A DNA stretch of 64,000 nucleotides from Haloplanus natans DSM 17983 (GTDB lineage Archaea > Halobacteriota > Halobacteria > Halobacteriales > Haloferacaceae). The position numbers and the translations under genes were made by a program. Every line of letters begins with the position of its first letter. Position 1 is the first letter of the stretch. Below are positions 16,642 through 26,379 of this stretch, piece after piece. The stretch lies in assembly GCF_000427685.1 (NCBI RefSeq), contig NZ_KE386573.1, positions 2,898,938-2,962,937 on the forward strand, read 5' to 3'. Under the pieces are notes generated by a model that was given only the letters and a program-made list of their open reading frames with translations, did not search any database and had not been told where the DNA came from.

Positions 16642-19376
16642 GCGGTTTCGGGCTCGGCATCCGTCTCCGAATCGGTCTCGCTACCGAAGAAGCCGGAGGC
16701 GCCCTGTCCCCGGTTACCGAGGAGAAGCGCCACGAAGAGCGCGAGGCCGACGCCCCGGAGTGCGAGATCGATTCCGACGGCGACTTCGCTCCCACCGCCG
16801 CCCCCGATTCCGACCAGGCCGAGAACGTCGAGAGCTCCCCGGACGCCGAGGCCGGGCGCCATCAGGAGGAGCGAACTCAGCGCGAAGGCACCGCGTTCGA
16901 GGCGGGAAACCGGCGTGTAGACGTAGCCGATGACCGTCGCCGCGAGGGCGACGACGCCGAGGAAGAGCCCGACCACGGGGATCACCACCTCGGGGATGAT
17001 ATAGCCCAGGTCGAACAGGTCGGCGGTCCCGAGGACGCGGTATTTCTCGCCTACCTCCAGATTCGCGGCGTCCGGCTCACGGCGCAAGAGCACGAGCCCC
17101 GGCGCGAGGACGAACGCGAAGGGGACGATTGCCTTGTTCAGGGAGAGCGAGAAGGCCTCGATCCCGGTCTGGAAGGCGTCGGATTTCGCCACCCCGGAGG
17201 CGGCGTAGGCCGCGACGGCGACGGGGGGAGTGATGTCGGCGATGACGCCGAAATAGAGGATGAAGAGGTGTGCGGCGAGTTCGGGCACGCCGAAGACAGT
17301 CAGGGCCGGCGCGAGCAGGGAGACGAGGATGATGTAAGTGACCGTCGTCGGCATCCCCATACCGAGCAGGATGGAGGAGACGGCGGTGACGAGGAGGAGA
17401 AGAACGAGCGACCCGCCGGCGACGGCCTCGATGAGCGCGACCAGATTCGGCCCGAGACCGGAGACGCTGATGACGCCGGGGATGATGCCCGCGGCGGCGA
17501 CGGCGATGACGACCGGCACCGCGGTCCGTGCCCCGCCCTCCATCGACTTCCCGAGGAAGACGCCGAGACGGTGGAGGCCGTTGTCCGCGAGGCGAGGGCG
17601 GCCGACGGCCGTCGCCGTCGTCTCGGCGGCCCGGTCCACCGCGTCGTCGTACTCCAGTAGCGGCGCCTCGATGAAGGGGTGGGTCGCCAGCGTGAGCACG
17701 CCCGCGACGATGCTGATGCCGCCGAGTTGGCCGAGAGTGGCCGCGAACGCCGCCGCGAGCGACTGGCCGCCCGCGCCGGTGCCGAGGAGCGCCCCGGGGA
17801 TGCCGGTGCCGGCGACGTACTGCGCGCCGAGCGTCGCCGCGAACAGGCCGACGAACAGCGCGCCGAGTCGGCCCCGCGTCTCGTCGCTGTAGGCCGCGAC
17901 GAGCGCGATCAGGGCACCGATAGCGACGAGCGTGAACCACGCCGACCGCGCGACCGACAGGCGTTCGACGATGAGGTAGTAGAGCAACAGGCCGATCGGG
18001 ACGAGGTAGAACCAGCCATCCCGGAGATGCGACCGGACGTCGACGAGATCGGCGGGATCGAGGCCGCCGATGCCGAGTTTCGACGCCTCGAAGTGAACCA
18101 TCACCCAGATACCGAAGAAGAAGACGATGGCCGGAATCGCGGCGGCGACGATCACGTCCGCGAACGGCGTCGCCGTATACTGGACGATGAGGAACGCGGC
18201 GGCACCCATCACGGGCGGCAGGATCTGGCCGCCCGACGACGCGGAAGCCTCCACCCCGCCCGCGAACTCGGGGCTGTAGCCCGACTTCTTCATCAGGGGG
18301 ATGGTGAACGCGCCCGTCGTCACCGTGTTGGCGATGGAGGAGCCGGAGATAGTGCCCATGAAGCCCGAGGCGAGGATCGAGGCTTTGGCCGGGCCGCCCC
18401 GACGGGTCCCGGTCGCCGCGTACGCGAGGTCGATGAACCACTTGCCGGCGCCGGACATCTCGAGGAAGGCGCCAAAGAGGATGAAGATGTAGATGAACTG
18501 GACGGAGACGGTGACCGGGATGCCGAAGACGCCGTTCTCCGTGTTGTACCAGAGGTTCTGGATGATCGAGGGCCACGAGAGTTCGGGGATAGAGAGGACG
18601 CCCACGTAGGCGGCGTTCTGCGGAATGAGGACGCCGAACCGGGCGTAGACGATGAACGCCGCGACGATGAGCATGAGATAGAGGCTGATCGCCCGGCGGG
18701 TCGCTTCGAGGACGAGGAGGACCCCGAGGATACCCAGCAACATCGCGTAGGAGATGTCGGCCAACGGACCGAGCAGGCCCGCGACGGGGTCGAGAAACGT
18801 GAACACCTCGTGAATGGGCCGGCCGGCCTCCAGTCCCAGCGCGCGCATCGTCTGAATCTCCTGAAAGTCGGTGATGAAGTAGGCCGCAGAGAGAACGGCA
18901 ACGGGAATGAGCGCGAGGTCGAAAGGCGTCACGCGGTCCATCTCGGGGTCGACGAAGATCCAGCGGAGCGCGTCGCCGACGGCGTGGACGACCCGCGAGA
19001 GCGGATGCGTGGCGCCGAGTCGGTCGTCGAGCATCGCGCCGAGCGCGACACAGCGAGACGAGACGGGGCCCTCGCCGGTGCTACCCGGGTAGAGCAGGAA
19101 CGTGAGAACGAGGCCGAAGGCGACGTGGATGGCGTTGATCTGGAGGAGTTGGAGCGAGACGAACTCCACCTCGCCGAGGCCGGGCACGGTGAGCGAGAGG
19201 ATGAAGCCCTTCGCCGCGAGCCACATCTGAAACAGGGAGAAAGTGATGCCGATGGCGGCGACGGCGACGACCGCCCAGCCACCCAGCGATCGTTTGCGCT
19301 CGATCTCCTGGATGAGCGCGTCGGTCTCCTCTCGATCCGGTTCGTCTACCGTCTCGTCGGGTGTATCATCGGTCAT
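16638..19376 (-). CDS. TRAP transporter fused permease (4TM + 12TM)
   Basis: A 912-residue inner-membrane subunit of a TAXI-type TRAP importer that combines the small and large permease parts in one chain. The N-terminal ~60 residues are polar and acidic. Many TM helices follow, including the conserved DctM-type segments LASGFMGTISGSSIANTVTT and GGQILPPVMGAAAFL (near residues 330-400), and GMGMPTTVTYIILVSLLAP near residue 680. Such systems use ion gradients to import organic acids or similar solutes. Downstream, in transcript order, come a DUF1850 protein and the binding lipoprotein's upstream neighbour; the actual order is binding protein, DUF1850, permease. The stop codon falls in an 88-nt repeat. 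Confidence 0.93.
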   Translation of the reverse strand: MTDDTPDETVDEPDREETDALIQEIERKRSLGGWAVVAVAAIGITFSLFQMWLAAKGFILSLTVPGLGEVEFVSLQLLQINAIHVAFGLVLTFLLYPGSTGEGPVSSRCVALGAMLDDRLGATHPLSRVVHAVGDALRWIFVDPEMDRVTPFDLALIPVAVLSAAYFITDFQEIQTMRALGLEAGRPIHEVFTFLDPVAGLLGPLADISYAMLLGILGVLLVLEATRRAISLYLMLIVAAFIVYARFGVLIPQNAAYVGVLSIPELSWPSIIQNLWYNTENGVFGIPVTVSVQFIYIFILFGAFLEMSGAGKWFIDLAYAATGTRRGGPAKASILASGFMGTISGSSIANTVTTGAFTIPLMKKSGYSPEFAGGVEASASSGGQILPPVMGAAAFLIVQYTATPFADVIVAAAIPAIVFFFGIWVMVHFEASKLGIGGLDPADLVDVRSHLRDGWFYLVPIGLLLYYLIVERLSVARSAWFTLVAIGALIALVAAYSDETRGRLGALFVGLFAATLGAQYVAGTGIPGALLGTGAGGQSLAAAFAATLGQLGGISIVAGVLTLATHPFIEAPLLEYDDAVDRAAETTATAVGRPRLADNGLHRLGVFLGKSMEGGARTAVPVVIAVAAAGIIPGVISVSGLGPNLVALIEAVAGGSLVLLLLVTAVSSILLGMGMPTTVTYIILVSLLAPALTVFGVPELAAHLFILYFGVIADITPPVAVAAYAASGVAKSDAFQTGIEAFSLSLNKAIVPFAFVLAPGLVLLRREPDAANLEVGEKYRVLGTADLFDLGYIIPEVVIPVVGLFLGVVALAATVIGYVYTPVSRLERGAFALSSLLLMAPGLGVRGALDVLGLVGIGGGGGSEVAVGIDLALRGVGLALFVALLLGNRGQGASGFFGSETDSETDAEPETA

Positions 19377-19386
19377 CTATCGACTC

Positions 19387-19863
19387 CTAGAGTGGGATCG
19401 CGAACCCGGATTCGTGCCGAATCGAAAGCGTCACCGACCGGCCGTCCGAGAGAGCGACCAGATCGTACGTCTCGTCGCCGACGTGGAGACGGTGGCCGGC
19501 GATCCGGCCGGGTGCGACCGTCAATCGCTCGTAACTGCCCGGTGGATCGTAGATAAAGGTCCCGTTCTTCCGAGTGACGTTCGCACGGCTCGGCAACCCC
19601 CAGCCGAACGATTCGAACTCCATGTGTGTCATCACCAGCCGGTCGCCACGGACCGTGTAGGCCTCGTAGACGCGGGTTTTTTCCACGCTGTGGGTGTATT
19701 CAAGCGCCACCACGGTGCCGTTGTCGATGGGGGTTTCGAGGTAGATGTCGCCCGTCTCCGCGTCGCTGACGACGAGCGTCGGCCGGTCGGGAGCGGCCGC
19801 GACGCTCCCGAGGGCGGCGGCGAGAACGACGATGGCGACGGCGGCGACGTATCGGCGCTTCAT
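19387..19863 (-). CDS. DUF1850 protein of a TRAP operon
   Basis: A 158-residue exported protein with a signal peptide (MKRRYVAAVAIVVLAAALGSVAAA). The body shows the DUF1850 hallmark YTHSVEKTRVYEAY and ends with a beta-rich region. DUF1850 proteins are repeatedly encoded between the TAXI binding protein and the fused TRAP permease, exactly as here: the binding-protein gene lies 27 nt upstream and the permease 10 nt downstream. It presumably assists the transporter outside the membrane, but its role is unknown. Confidence 0.85.
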   Translation of the reverse strand: MKRRYVAAVAIVVLAAALGSVAAAPDRPTLVVSDAETGDIYLETPIDNGTVVALEYTHSVEKTRVYEAYTVRGDRLVMTHMEFESFGWGLPSRANVTRKNGTFIYDPPGSYERLTVAPGRIAGHRLHVGDETYDLVALSDGRSVTLSIRHESGFAIPL

Positions 19864-19890
19864 GGCGTCGAAAGCGTGTGCGCGGCGACG

Positions 19891-20880
19891 TTACGCGTCG
19901 AAGTACGCGGCCGCGCCGGGGTGAAGCTCGATGGACATGCCGTCCTGGGCCGAGTCCTTGCCGATGAAGTCGGTCTTGATCGTGAGTTCGCTCACGTTGT
20001 CGAAGATGGCCGCCGTGACCGTCTCGACCGTCGACTCGGGGACGCCGGAACGGGTTGCGATCATCGCCTGCACGGCCACCGTCTCGACGGCGCTGTCGAC
20101 ACCGCTGTACGTGCCCGCGGGGATGGTGTCGTTCGCGAACCAGGAGGCGGCGTCCTTGACGGCCTCGCGGTTCTCGCCCGCGATGGGGACGATGTTGATG
20201 TCGTTGGTCGTCGCCAGGTCCTCGATGGCGCCGACGGGCCAGCCGCCGACGACGAACGCGGCGTCGATGTCGCCGTTCCGGAGCTGATCTGCCGCCTGCG
20301 AGAACGAGGCGTTCTGCTCGGTGAACTCCGTGACGCCGACGGCGTCGAGAATCTGGAGGGCGTTAACCTGCGTGCCCGACCCGAGGTCACCGGTGTTGAT
20401 CGTCGCACCCGACAGGTCCGAGAGCGTCTCGATGCCCGTACTCTGGAGCGTGACGACGGTGATGGTTTCGGGGTAAAGCGTCGCGACGCCCCGCAGGTTG
20501 TCGACGGCGTTGCCCTGGAACGCCTCGATACCCGTGCCGTTTTTGGCAAAGTAGGCGATGTCGTTCTGAATCAGGGCGAAATCGGCGTCGCCGCTCGCGA
20601 GATTCCCTACGTTCTCGACGCTGGCGCCCGTCGACTGGACGTTCAGCGTGAAGTCCGTGTTCGCCTCGACGACCGACTTGAACTCGTTCGAGAGCGGGAA
20701 GTAGGTCCCACCGGTGCCGCCGGCGTGCCACGAGAGGCGGGTGTCACCGCTGCCGCTACCGTCGCCGCCGTTCTCACCGCCGGAGCCGCCACCGCCACCG
20801 CCGCTACATCCGGCCAAGGCGGCGACGCCAGTCACTCCGGCCACACGCAGGAATCGTCGTCGGGTGGAATCGTCTGACAT
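19891..20880 (-). CDS. TAXI-family TRAP substrate-binding lipoprotein
   Basis: Extracellular solute receptor of 329 residues that delivers substrate to the adjacent TRAP permease. A Tat signal (STRRRFLRVAGVTG) leads into the lipobox ALAGC, then a glycine-rich linker. The mature domain begins LSWHAGGTGGTYFPL, the usual TAXI opening with its substrate loop, and contains the conserved ALIQNDIAYFA segment. The ATG at 20880 is the natural start of the signal; upstream in-frame codons run into the promoter. It is the first gene of the three-gene operon. Confidence 0.93.
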   Translation of the reverse strand: MSDDSTRRRFLRVAGVTGVAALAGCSGGGGGGSGGENGGDGSGSGDTRLSWHAGGTGGTYFPLSNEFKSVVEANTDFTLNVQSTGASVENVGNLASGDADFALIQNDIAYFAKNGTGIEAFQGNAVDNLRGVATLYPETITVVTLQSTGIETLSDLSGATINTGDLGSGTQVNALQILDAVGVTEFTEQNASFSQAADQLRNGDIDAAFVVGGWPVGAIEDLATTNDINIVPIAGENREAVKDAASWFANDTIPAGTYSGVDSAVETVAVQAMIATRSGVPESTVETVTAAIFDNVSELTIKTDFIGKDSAQDGMSIELHPGAAAYFDA

Positions 20881-20905
20881 ACTTTTGATACTAACGAATT
20901 GCGCG

Positions 20906-20914
20906 CATTTAACC
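20906..20914 (-). promoter_or_regulatory. TATA box of the TRAP operon
   Basis: The minus strand reads GGTTAAATG about 30 nt before the binding-protein start at 20880. Purines precede it as a BRE candidate. It is the only clear promoter for the three TRAP genes. Confidence 0.5.
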
Positions 20915-20953
20915 CTGTCCAAACGGGCGGCCGTTAGATAACATATGGCGTGA

Positions 20954-21562
20954 TTACGGCGACTCGAGAGCCAGGACCGTCTCCCCGGCACGGACGGCAT
21001 CGCCCGTCGCGACGAGCAGATCGTCGCGGTCGTAGTCGGCCGGCAGGAGTACGTCCGCCCGGCTCCCGAAGTCGATGTGACCGATCCGGTCGCCGCGGGT
21101 GACGGCGTCGCCGGCGCCGCAGTAGGGATGGATGCGCCGCGCGAACCAGCCGGCGATCATCGACACGTCGTGGGTGTCGAAGGCCATGTCGACCCGTTCG
21201 TTGCGATCCGAATCCTTGGTGAACGCCGGCCGGTGCGCGCCGGGTCGGTGCGTGGCCGTCTCGACCGTTCCGTCCATCGGCGCCCGGAGGACGTGCACGT
21301 CGGTGACGTTCATGAACACGCCGACCCGAATTCGATTCTCTTCCTCGCGGACGACGGAGACGCGGCCGTCGGCGGGGGCGACGACGCCGTTCGGCGGCGG
21401 CGTGCGCTCGGGGTCGCGAAAGAACCAGATCACGAACCCGCCGAGCGCGAGGGCGAGGGCGCCGAGCGGCGGCGCCAACACGGCGAGCGGGATCGCGGCG
21501 AACAGCGGCGGCAGGGTGAACCGGCGGGCGCCGGGCGCGAGCGAGAACGAGGGACCGATCAT
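20954..21562 (-). CDS. asd: Archaetidylserine / phosphatidylserine decarboxylase proenzyme
   Basis: Pyruvoyl-dependent enzyme of 202 residues that makes the ethanolamine head group of polar lipids. It has an N-terminal hydrophobic region (about 17-46) for membrane association. The conserved catalytic region includes FFRDPERTPP, APADGRV and the C-terminal HIDFGSRADVLLP, where the Gly-Ser pair is the self-cleavage site that forms the pyruvoyl group. Length and motif match the short archaeal/proteobacterial type. Its ATG overlaps the stop of rfcC (ATGA), showing co-transcription. Confidence 0.9.
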   Translation of the reverse strand: MIGPSFSLAPGARRFTLPPLFAAIPLAVLAPPLGALALALGGFVIWFFRDPERTPPPNGVVAPADGRVSVVREEENRIRVGVFMNVTDVHVLRAPMDGTVETATHRPGAHRPAFTKDSDRNERVDMAFDTHDVSMIAGWFARRIHPYCGAGDAVTRGDRIGHIDFGSRADVLLPADYDRDDLLVATGDAVRAGETVLALESP

Positions 21563-22572
21563 CGGTGCGTGCCCTGTCCGGTCCCCCACGACGCCAGCAG
21601 ATGCGTGAGGTGGAGGCGGTCGTCCGTCCCCGTCACCAGATCGTGATCCACCTCGCCCGCGAGGCGATGGAGGCGCGCGAGCCGCTCGCCGTCGTAGCGC
21701 TTGCGCCCCGCCTCCAGCAGGTCGACCAGCAGCGACTGCCCGTCGTACCCCTCGTCGTCCAGCAGGGTGCCCACGGTCTTCCGCGCATCGGCGACATCGC
21801 CCGCCTCGGCCGACTCCAGGATCGCGGCGAGTTCGTCGTCGTGGCCCACGTCCCGGAGCGTCCCGTGGACCGTCGTCATCGTCACTTCGCCGGCCTCGAC
21901 GGCGGCGGCCTGAGCACCGAGGATCGCCTTCCGGAGGTCGCCGTCGGCGTAGCCGGCGACGAACTCCAGACCGTCGGCGTCGTAGTCGACGGCCTCGGCG
22001 TCGAGGATGTCCCGGACGACCGCTTCGATTTCGTCGGCCGTCGGCGCCCGGACGGGCACCGGGAAACACCGCGACCGAACGGGTGCGATCAGCGTCGACG
22101 GCTGGCGAGTGACGATCACGAACTGGGTGGTGCGGTGGTGGCGCTCCATCACCCGGCGGAGCGCCTGCTGGAAGTCCTCGCGGATCGCCTCGGCGTTGTC
22201 GAGAACGATCGTCTTGTAGTCGCCGGAGACGGGGGCGTAGCTCGCCGACTCCTTCAGCACGCGGTTGATCATGTCGCGTTTCGCCATGCGCGAGCGGCCG
22301 GTGAGGAACTGCTCGAACCGGGGGTCCTCGCGAATCTCCCTTTTCGTCCGGTCGAAGAAGTCCGCGACGTTGATCTCGACGAGATCAGTCGCGTCCGCGT
22401 GTGCGGCGTCGGCGAGCGCCCGGACGGCGGCAGTCTTGCCGGCGCCCGGTGGTCCCTGCACGACGAGGTTCATCGGTTCGTCGACCGCACGGTCGAGACG
22501 GTCCCGGACCGACGCCTGTGGCAGGTCGTCGAGTCCGGGGGCGTGCGTCTCCGTCCACAGCGGGGCGTCCAT
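21559..22572 (-). CDS. rfcC: Replication factor C small-subunit paralogue (RfcC type)
   Basis: Clamp-loader ATPase of 337 residues that helps load PCNA onto primed DNA. The Walker A motif is GPPGAGKTAAV (near residue 40). The Walker B position reads IVLDNAEAI, so the usual DEAD acidic pair is altered to DNAE. The sensor 1 region and the arginine finger in RSRCF remain. The altered Walker B suggests reduced or absent ATP hydrolysis, typical for the third haloarchaeal RFC subunit. It overlaps the downstream decarboxylase gene by four bases. Confidence 0.88.
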   Translation of the reverse strand: MDAPLWTETHAPGLDDLPQASVRDRLDRAVDEPMNLVVQGPPGAGKTAAVRALADAAHADATDLVEINVADFFDRTKREIREDPRFEQFLTGRSRMAKRDMINRVLKESASYAPVSGDYKTIVLDNAEAIREDFQQALRRVMERHHRTTQFVIVTRQPSTLIAPVRSRCFPVPVRAPTADEIEAVVRDILDAEAVDYDADGLEFVAGYADGDLRKAILGAQAAAVEAGEVTMTTVHGTLRDVGHDDELAAILESAEAGDVADARKTVGTLLDDEGYDGQSLLVDLLEAGRKRYDGERLARLHRLAGEVDHDLVTGTDDRLHLTHLLASWGTGQGTHR

Positions 22573-22642
22573 TGTCGGGGGTAGTCGCGCGTGCAGTACA
22601 AAGCTTGCTCTCTTCCTCCCCCGGCGCTCGCTTACGACCCGC

Positions 22643-22909
22643 TCACACCGTCTCGTCGGGTTCGTGTCGCGCCGCCATCCGCGTCGCCTCGGCGGCGTAC
22701 CGCTCGCGCAGGTCGGCGTCCGAGATCGGTTCGAGCGCGTCCGGATCGGCGTCGACGGCCGCGGTGACCCCGCCCGACCGCTCGACGGCGATCGGCGCCC
22801 GTTCGATCCGACGTACCGCCGTCCCGTCGGCCGTCGCGTACGCCAGTGAGATGAGTCCCTTGTCGTCGTAGGTTCGGTCGACCAGCCACAACCGCTCCGT
22901 CTCGCCCAT
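22643..22909 (-). CDS. Conserved small haloarchaeal protein
   Basis: An 88-residue acidic protein. The first half looks beta-rich (RLWLVDRTYDDKGLISLAYA, then AVRRIERAPIAV); the second half has an alpha-helical segment ending ATRMAARHEPDETV. It is located between rfcC and the transducer gene on the same strand, with gaps of 70 and 24 nt. No known motif and no family recognised, but the composition is that of a real haloarchaeal protein. Confidence 0.7.
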   Translation of the reverse strand: MGETERLWLVDRTYDDKGLISLAYATADGTAVRRIERAPIAVERSGGVTAAVDADPDALEPISDADLRERYAAEATRMAARHEPDETV

Positions 22910-22933
22910 GCCCGACCATCGCCGCCGGCCGTG

Positions 22934-24415
22934 TTATAGCCTGTCCTCGCGCCCGTCGGCCCGGATGTCCGCCACGCTCCGCTGGAGTTCGTCGACGGCC
23001 CCGTCAGCTTCGTCGGCTGCGGCGACGATCCGATCCGCTGCGTCGGCCGTCTCTTCGGCCCGATCCCGGAGGTTCTCGATAGTCGCCGTCAGTTCCTCGG
23101 CGGTCGCCGCCTGATCGTCGGCCGTCCGCGACACCTCCGCGACACCGTCCGCCACCCGATCGATGGTGTCGGCGATATCCTCGAACGTCTCCAACACCGC
23201 GTCGATACGGTCGCTCGCCTCCTCGATACGGTCGAGCGAGTGGGTCGCCGCCCCTACCGTCTCCTCCGTCTGGGTCTGGAGCGCCTGAATGTCGTCGGTG
23301 ATCGCTTCGGTGTGGTCGTGGGTCTGTTCGGCCAGCGACTTCACTTCCTCCGCGACGACGGCGAACCCGTCGCCGTCCTCGCCCGCCCGCGCCGCCTCGA
23401 TGTTGGCGTTCAAGGCGAGCAGGTTCGTCCGGTCCGCCACCTCCGAGATGACCTCCACGACCTCCTCGATGTCGTCCATCCGATCGCCGAGGGCGGTCAC
23501 GTCCTCGACCAGTTCCTCGCCCACGTCGACGACGCTCTCGGTCGCCGCCCGGGCGTCCTCGCTCGCGTCCTGCCCCGTCGCCGCCGCGTCGCGGGCGTCC
23601 TCGGCCGCCGACTCCACTTCGTCCGTCGTCGCCGCCACCTCCTCGATGCCCGCGCTGAACGACTGCATCTCGTCGGCCCCCTCGATTAGTAGCTCGTTTT
23701 GCTCCTTGACGTTGTCGGCGATGGCGTCCGCCGCCGTCGCCGTGCGGTCGATGGCGTCCGCCAACGACTGCGTCTCGTCGTCGACCTGTCCGGTGAGGCT
23801 CTCGAACTCCGCCGCCGTCCGGTTCAGCTCCTCGACGACCAGCGCGAGGCGGTCGTCGACTTCGCGTTCGTCGGCGTCGAACGCCGCCCGGGCGTCGAGC
23901 CGTCCCTCGGCGAGGTCGTGGAGCGTCCCACGGACCTCGTCGACGAGATCCGCCACCGCTTCACGGCGCTTCACCGCCGTCGTCCGATCGCGGATCGCCT
24001 GGATGACGGCGACGAACTCGCCGTCCTCGTACAGCGGCATCGACGTGTGCCGGAGGTGCCGCGTCTCTCCCCATCGATCCGTCATCGTCTCCTCCATCGC
24101 GTAGAGCGACAGGTCGTCGTCCTCGAGTTCGATGCCCGACCGCTCGTCGGCCGATTCCGGCGCATCGAGCACCGTCTGAGCCAGCATCTCCGATTCGCGG
24201 CCGTCGGGGTAAAACACCGAACTCGGCCGCGTCGAACCGATAGCGGCGTCGTCGCCGTTGCCAGTCAGCCGTTCGATGCTGTGGTTCCACGCCGCAATCG
24301 ACCCGTTCCGGTCGAGGACGAACACCGGCATCCCGACGCCGTCGATCAACACGTCGTCGTCGATGTTCAACTCCACCGATCGTTTCCCTGCCTGTGACTC
24401 GGGAGCGTTATTCAT
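22934..24415 (-). CDS. Soluble chemotaxis-type transducer with PAS domain
   Basis: A 493-residue signalling protein. Residues ~20-140 form a PAS sensor ([19 protein letters not shown]). A helical linker is followed by the methyl-accepting signalling domain, whose conserved hairpin tip reads [14 protein letters not shown] near residue 365. There is no membrane helix, so it senses a cytoplasmic or diffusible cue. It is predicted to control CheA/CheW and flagellar (archaellum) motors, but no che genes lie in the window. It is divergent from uvrC with a 108-nt intergenic gap. Confidence 0.88.
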   Translation of the reverse strand: MNNAPESQAGKRSVELNIDDDVLIDGVGMPVFVLDRNGSIAAWNHSIERLTGNGDDAAIGSTRPSSVFYPDGRESEMLAQTVLDAPESADERSGIELEDDDLSLYAMEETMTDRWGETRHLRHTSMPLYEDGEFVAVIQAIRDRTTAVKRREAVADLVDEVRGTLHDLAEGRLDARAAFDADEREVDDRLALVVEELNRTAAEFESLTGQVDDETQSLADAIDRTATAADAIADNVKEQNELLIEGADEMQSFSAGIEEVAATTDEVESAAEDARDAAATGQDASEDARAATESVVDVGEELVEDVTALGDRMDDIEEVVEVISEVADRTNLLALNANIEAARAGEDGDGFAVVAEEVKSLAEQTHDHTEAITDDIQALQTQTEETVGAATHSLDRIEEASDRIDAVLETFEDIADTIDRVADGVAEVSRTADDQAATAEELTATIENLRDRAEETADAADRIVAAADEADGAVDELQRSVADIRADGREDRL

Positions 24416-24523
24416 ACGCCACCGGTCGATATGTCGGTTCTTAACGGTTTCCGGCGATTATCACAGGCGAAAATCCGAGCGAACGCGTCAGGCTCATTTG
24501 TGCTCGCCGGCTACGACACTCCG

Positions 24524-26260
24524 ATGGACGCGACGGCGGTTCGAGCACGTGCGGCCGACCTGCCGCCCGATCCGGGCGTTTACCTCTTTTACGAGGGCGA
24601 GCACGTCCGCTACGTCGGCAAAGCGGTCGACATCCGAGCGCGCGTGCGCTCCTACGCCGACCCGCGGAGCGACCGTATCCGGCGCATGGTCGACCGGGCC
24701 GACCGGATCGACGTGGCCGTCACCGACACCGAGACGCAGGCGCTCTTGCTGGAGGCGAACCTCATCAAGCGCCACCAGCCGCGGTACAACGTCCGGCTCA
24801 AGGACGACAAGTCCTATCCACTCGTCCAACTCACCGACCACGACGCGCCACGGATCGAGGTGACGCGGGACCCCGACGAGGGGGCGACCGTCTTCGGCCC
24901 CTTCACCGACAAGGGTCGGGTCGAGACGGTCGTGAAGGCGCTCCGGGAGACGTACGGGCTCCGTGGCTGTTCGGACCACAAGTACCGCGGCCGGGATCGA
25001 CCCTGTCTCGACTACGAGATGGGACTCTGCAGCGCCCCCTGCACCGGCGAAATCGACGCCGAGTCGTACGCCGAGGACGTCCATGCCGCCGTCCGCTTTT
25101 TCAAGGGGGAGACGGGCACCCTCGCCGACCCGCTCCGCCGGGAGATGGAAGCCGCGGCACAGGACCGGTCGTTCGAACGCGCCGCCAACCTCCGTGACCG
25201 CCTAGAGACCGTCGAGTCGTTTCACGGTGCCGGCGGCGACGCGGTGGCCGACCCGTCCGACGAGCGGACGGTCGACGTTCTCGGCGCCGCCGTCGAGGGC
25301 GACCGGGCGACGGTCGCGCGCCTGCACAGCGAACGGGGGCAACTCGTCGACCGCTCGCGCCACCGGCTCGACGCACCGGAGGGCGAGGATCGGGTAGGGA
25401 CGCTCCTCGCGGCCTTCGTCCCCCAGTACTACGCCGACCGCAACCTCCCCGACGCCCTGCTGTGTTCCGAACGGCCGGACGACGACGAGGTGCTCGCGTG
25501 GCTGGAGGCCGAAGGCGTCGCCGTGCGCGTTCCAGGAGCCGGCCGCGAGGCGAAGCTCGTCGACCTCGCACTGAAAAACGCTCGCCGACGGGCCGGCGGC
25601 GACGACGCCGCAGAGCGGCTCGCCGACGAACTCGGTCTCGACGCCCCCGTCGAACGGATCGAAGGGTTCGACGTAAGCCACAGCGGCGGGACGGCGGTCG
25701 TCGGGAGCGACGTCTGTTTCGTCGACGGGAGCGCCGAGAAATCGGCGTACCGTCGGAAGAAACTCACCGAGCGCAACGACGACTACGCGAACATGCGCGA
25801 ACTCGTGCGCTGGCGGGCCGCCCGTGCCGTCGACGGGACGGATGACCGCCCCGATCCGGACCTCCTCTTGATCGACGGCGGCGACGGCCAACTCGCCGCC
25901 GCTCGCGACGCCCTCGCGGAGACGGGCTGGGACGTGCCCGCCGTTGCACTGGCGAAAGCCGAAGAGCGGATCGTAACGCCCGGCGGCGTCCACGACTGGG
26001 CCGACGACGCCCCCCACCTCCATCTCTGCCAGCGGGTTCGCGACGAGGCCCATCGCTTTGCCGTCCAGTACCACGGGGCCCTCCGAGACGAGGTGTCGAC
26101 GGCGCTCGACGACGTGCCGGGCGTCGGCCCCGAGACGCGACGACGACTCCTCCGGCGGTTCGGGAGCGTCGAGAACGTCCGCACGGCGTCGGCCGCGGAT
26201 CTACAGGACGTGGACGGCGTCGGCGAGAAGACGGCGGCGGCGCTGACGCGACGGCTGTGA
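24524..26260 (+). CDS. uvrC: UvrABC excinuclease subunit C
   Basis: Nucleotide-excision-repair endonuclease of 578 residues that makes both incisions around a lesion. Domains in order: GIY-YIG nuclease ([18 protein letters not shown], residues ~20-40), a Cys-containing region ([13 protein letters not shown]), UVR motif ([15 protein letters not shown]), the RNase H-like C-terminal nuclease ([20 protein letters not shown]) and a final helix-hairpin-helix pair ([18 protein letters not shown]). Bacterial-type Uvr genes are standard in haloarchaea. I chose the ATG at 24524 over an upstream start at 24431 because family similarity begins there. Confidence 0.95.
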   Translation: MDATAVRARAADLPPDPGVYLFYEGEHVRYVGKAVDIRARVRSYADPRSDRIRRMVDRADRIDVAVTDTETQALLLEANLIKRHQPRYNVRLKDDKSYPLVQLTDHDAPRIEVTRDPDEGATVFGPFTDKGRVETVVKALRETYGLRGCSDHKYRGRDRPCLDYEMGLCSAPCTGEIDAESYAEDVHAAVRFFKGETGTLADPLRREMEAAAQDRSFERAANLRDRLETVESFHGAGGDAVADPSDERTVDVLGAAVEGDRATVARLHSERGQLVDRSRHRLDAPEGEDRVGTLLAAFVPQYYADRNLPDALLCSERPDDDEVLAWLEAEGVAVRVPGAGREAKLVDLALKNARRRAGGDDAAERLADELGLDAPVERIEGFDVSHSGGTAVVGSDVCFVDGSAEKSAYRRKKLTERNDDYANMRELVRWRAARAVDGTDDRPDPDLLLIDGGDGQLAAARDALAETGWDVPAVALAKAEERIVTPGGVHDWADDAPHLHLCQRVRDEAHRFAVQYHGALRDEVSTALDDVPGVGPETRRRLLRRFGSVENVRTASAADLQDVDGVGEKTAAALTRRL

Positions 26261-26323
26261 TGGCAAACAGGTGGCGCCTCTCCTGGCAGCGTCACGAGGT
26301 GTGGCACCACGCGCCCGCGAACA

Positions 26324-26351
26324 CCCCGTGACTGCTCGTCAGATCACGGGG
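26324..26351. terminator. Hairpin between convergent uvrC and mdh
   Basis: CCCCGTGA (26324-26331) and TCACGGGG (26344-26351) form a perfect 8-bp stem. A second GC-rich hairpin (GAGGC...GCCTC, about 26351-26368) follows. The 119-nt gap between convergent ends holds nothing else, so these probably act as a two-way transcription end or processing site. Confidence 0.45.
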
Positions 26352-26379
26352 AGGCTGGCCGCGGCCTCCTATATAAGAC

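Noticed and set aside
17679-19556. 625-codon plus-strand ORF opposite the TRAP permease gene
   Set aside because: It mirrors the permease gene in a GC-rich genome. It is Arg/Asp/Glu/Gly-rich, without hydrophobic core or motifs, whereas the minus strand gives a clear permease.
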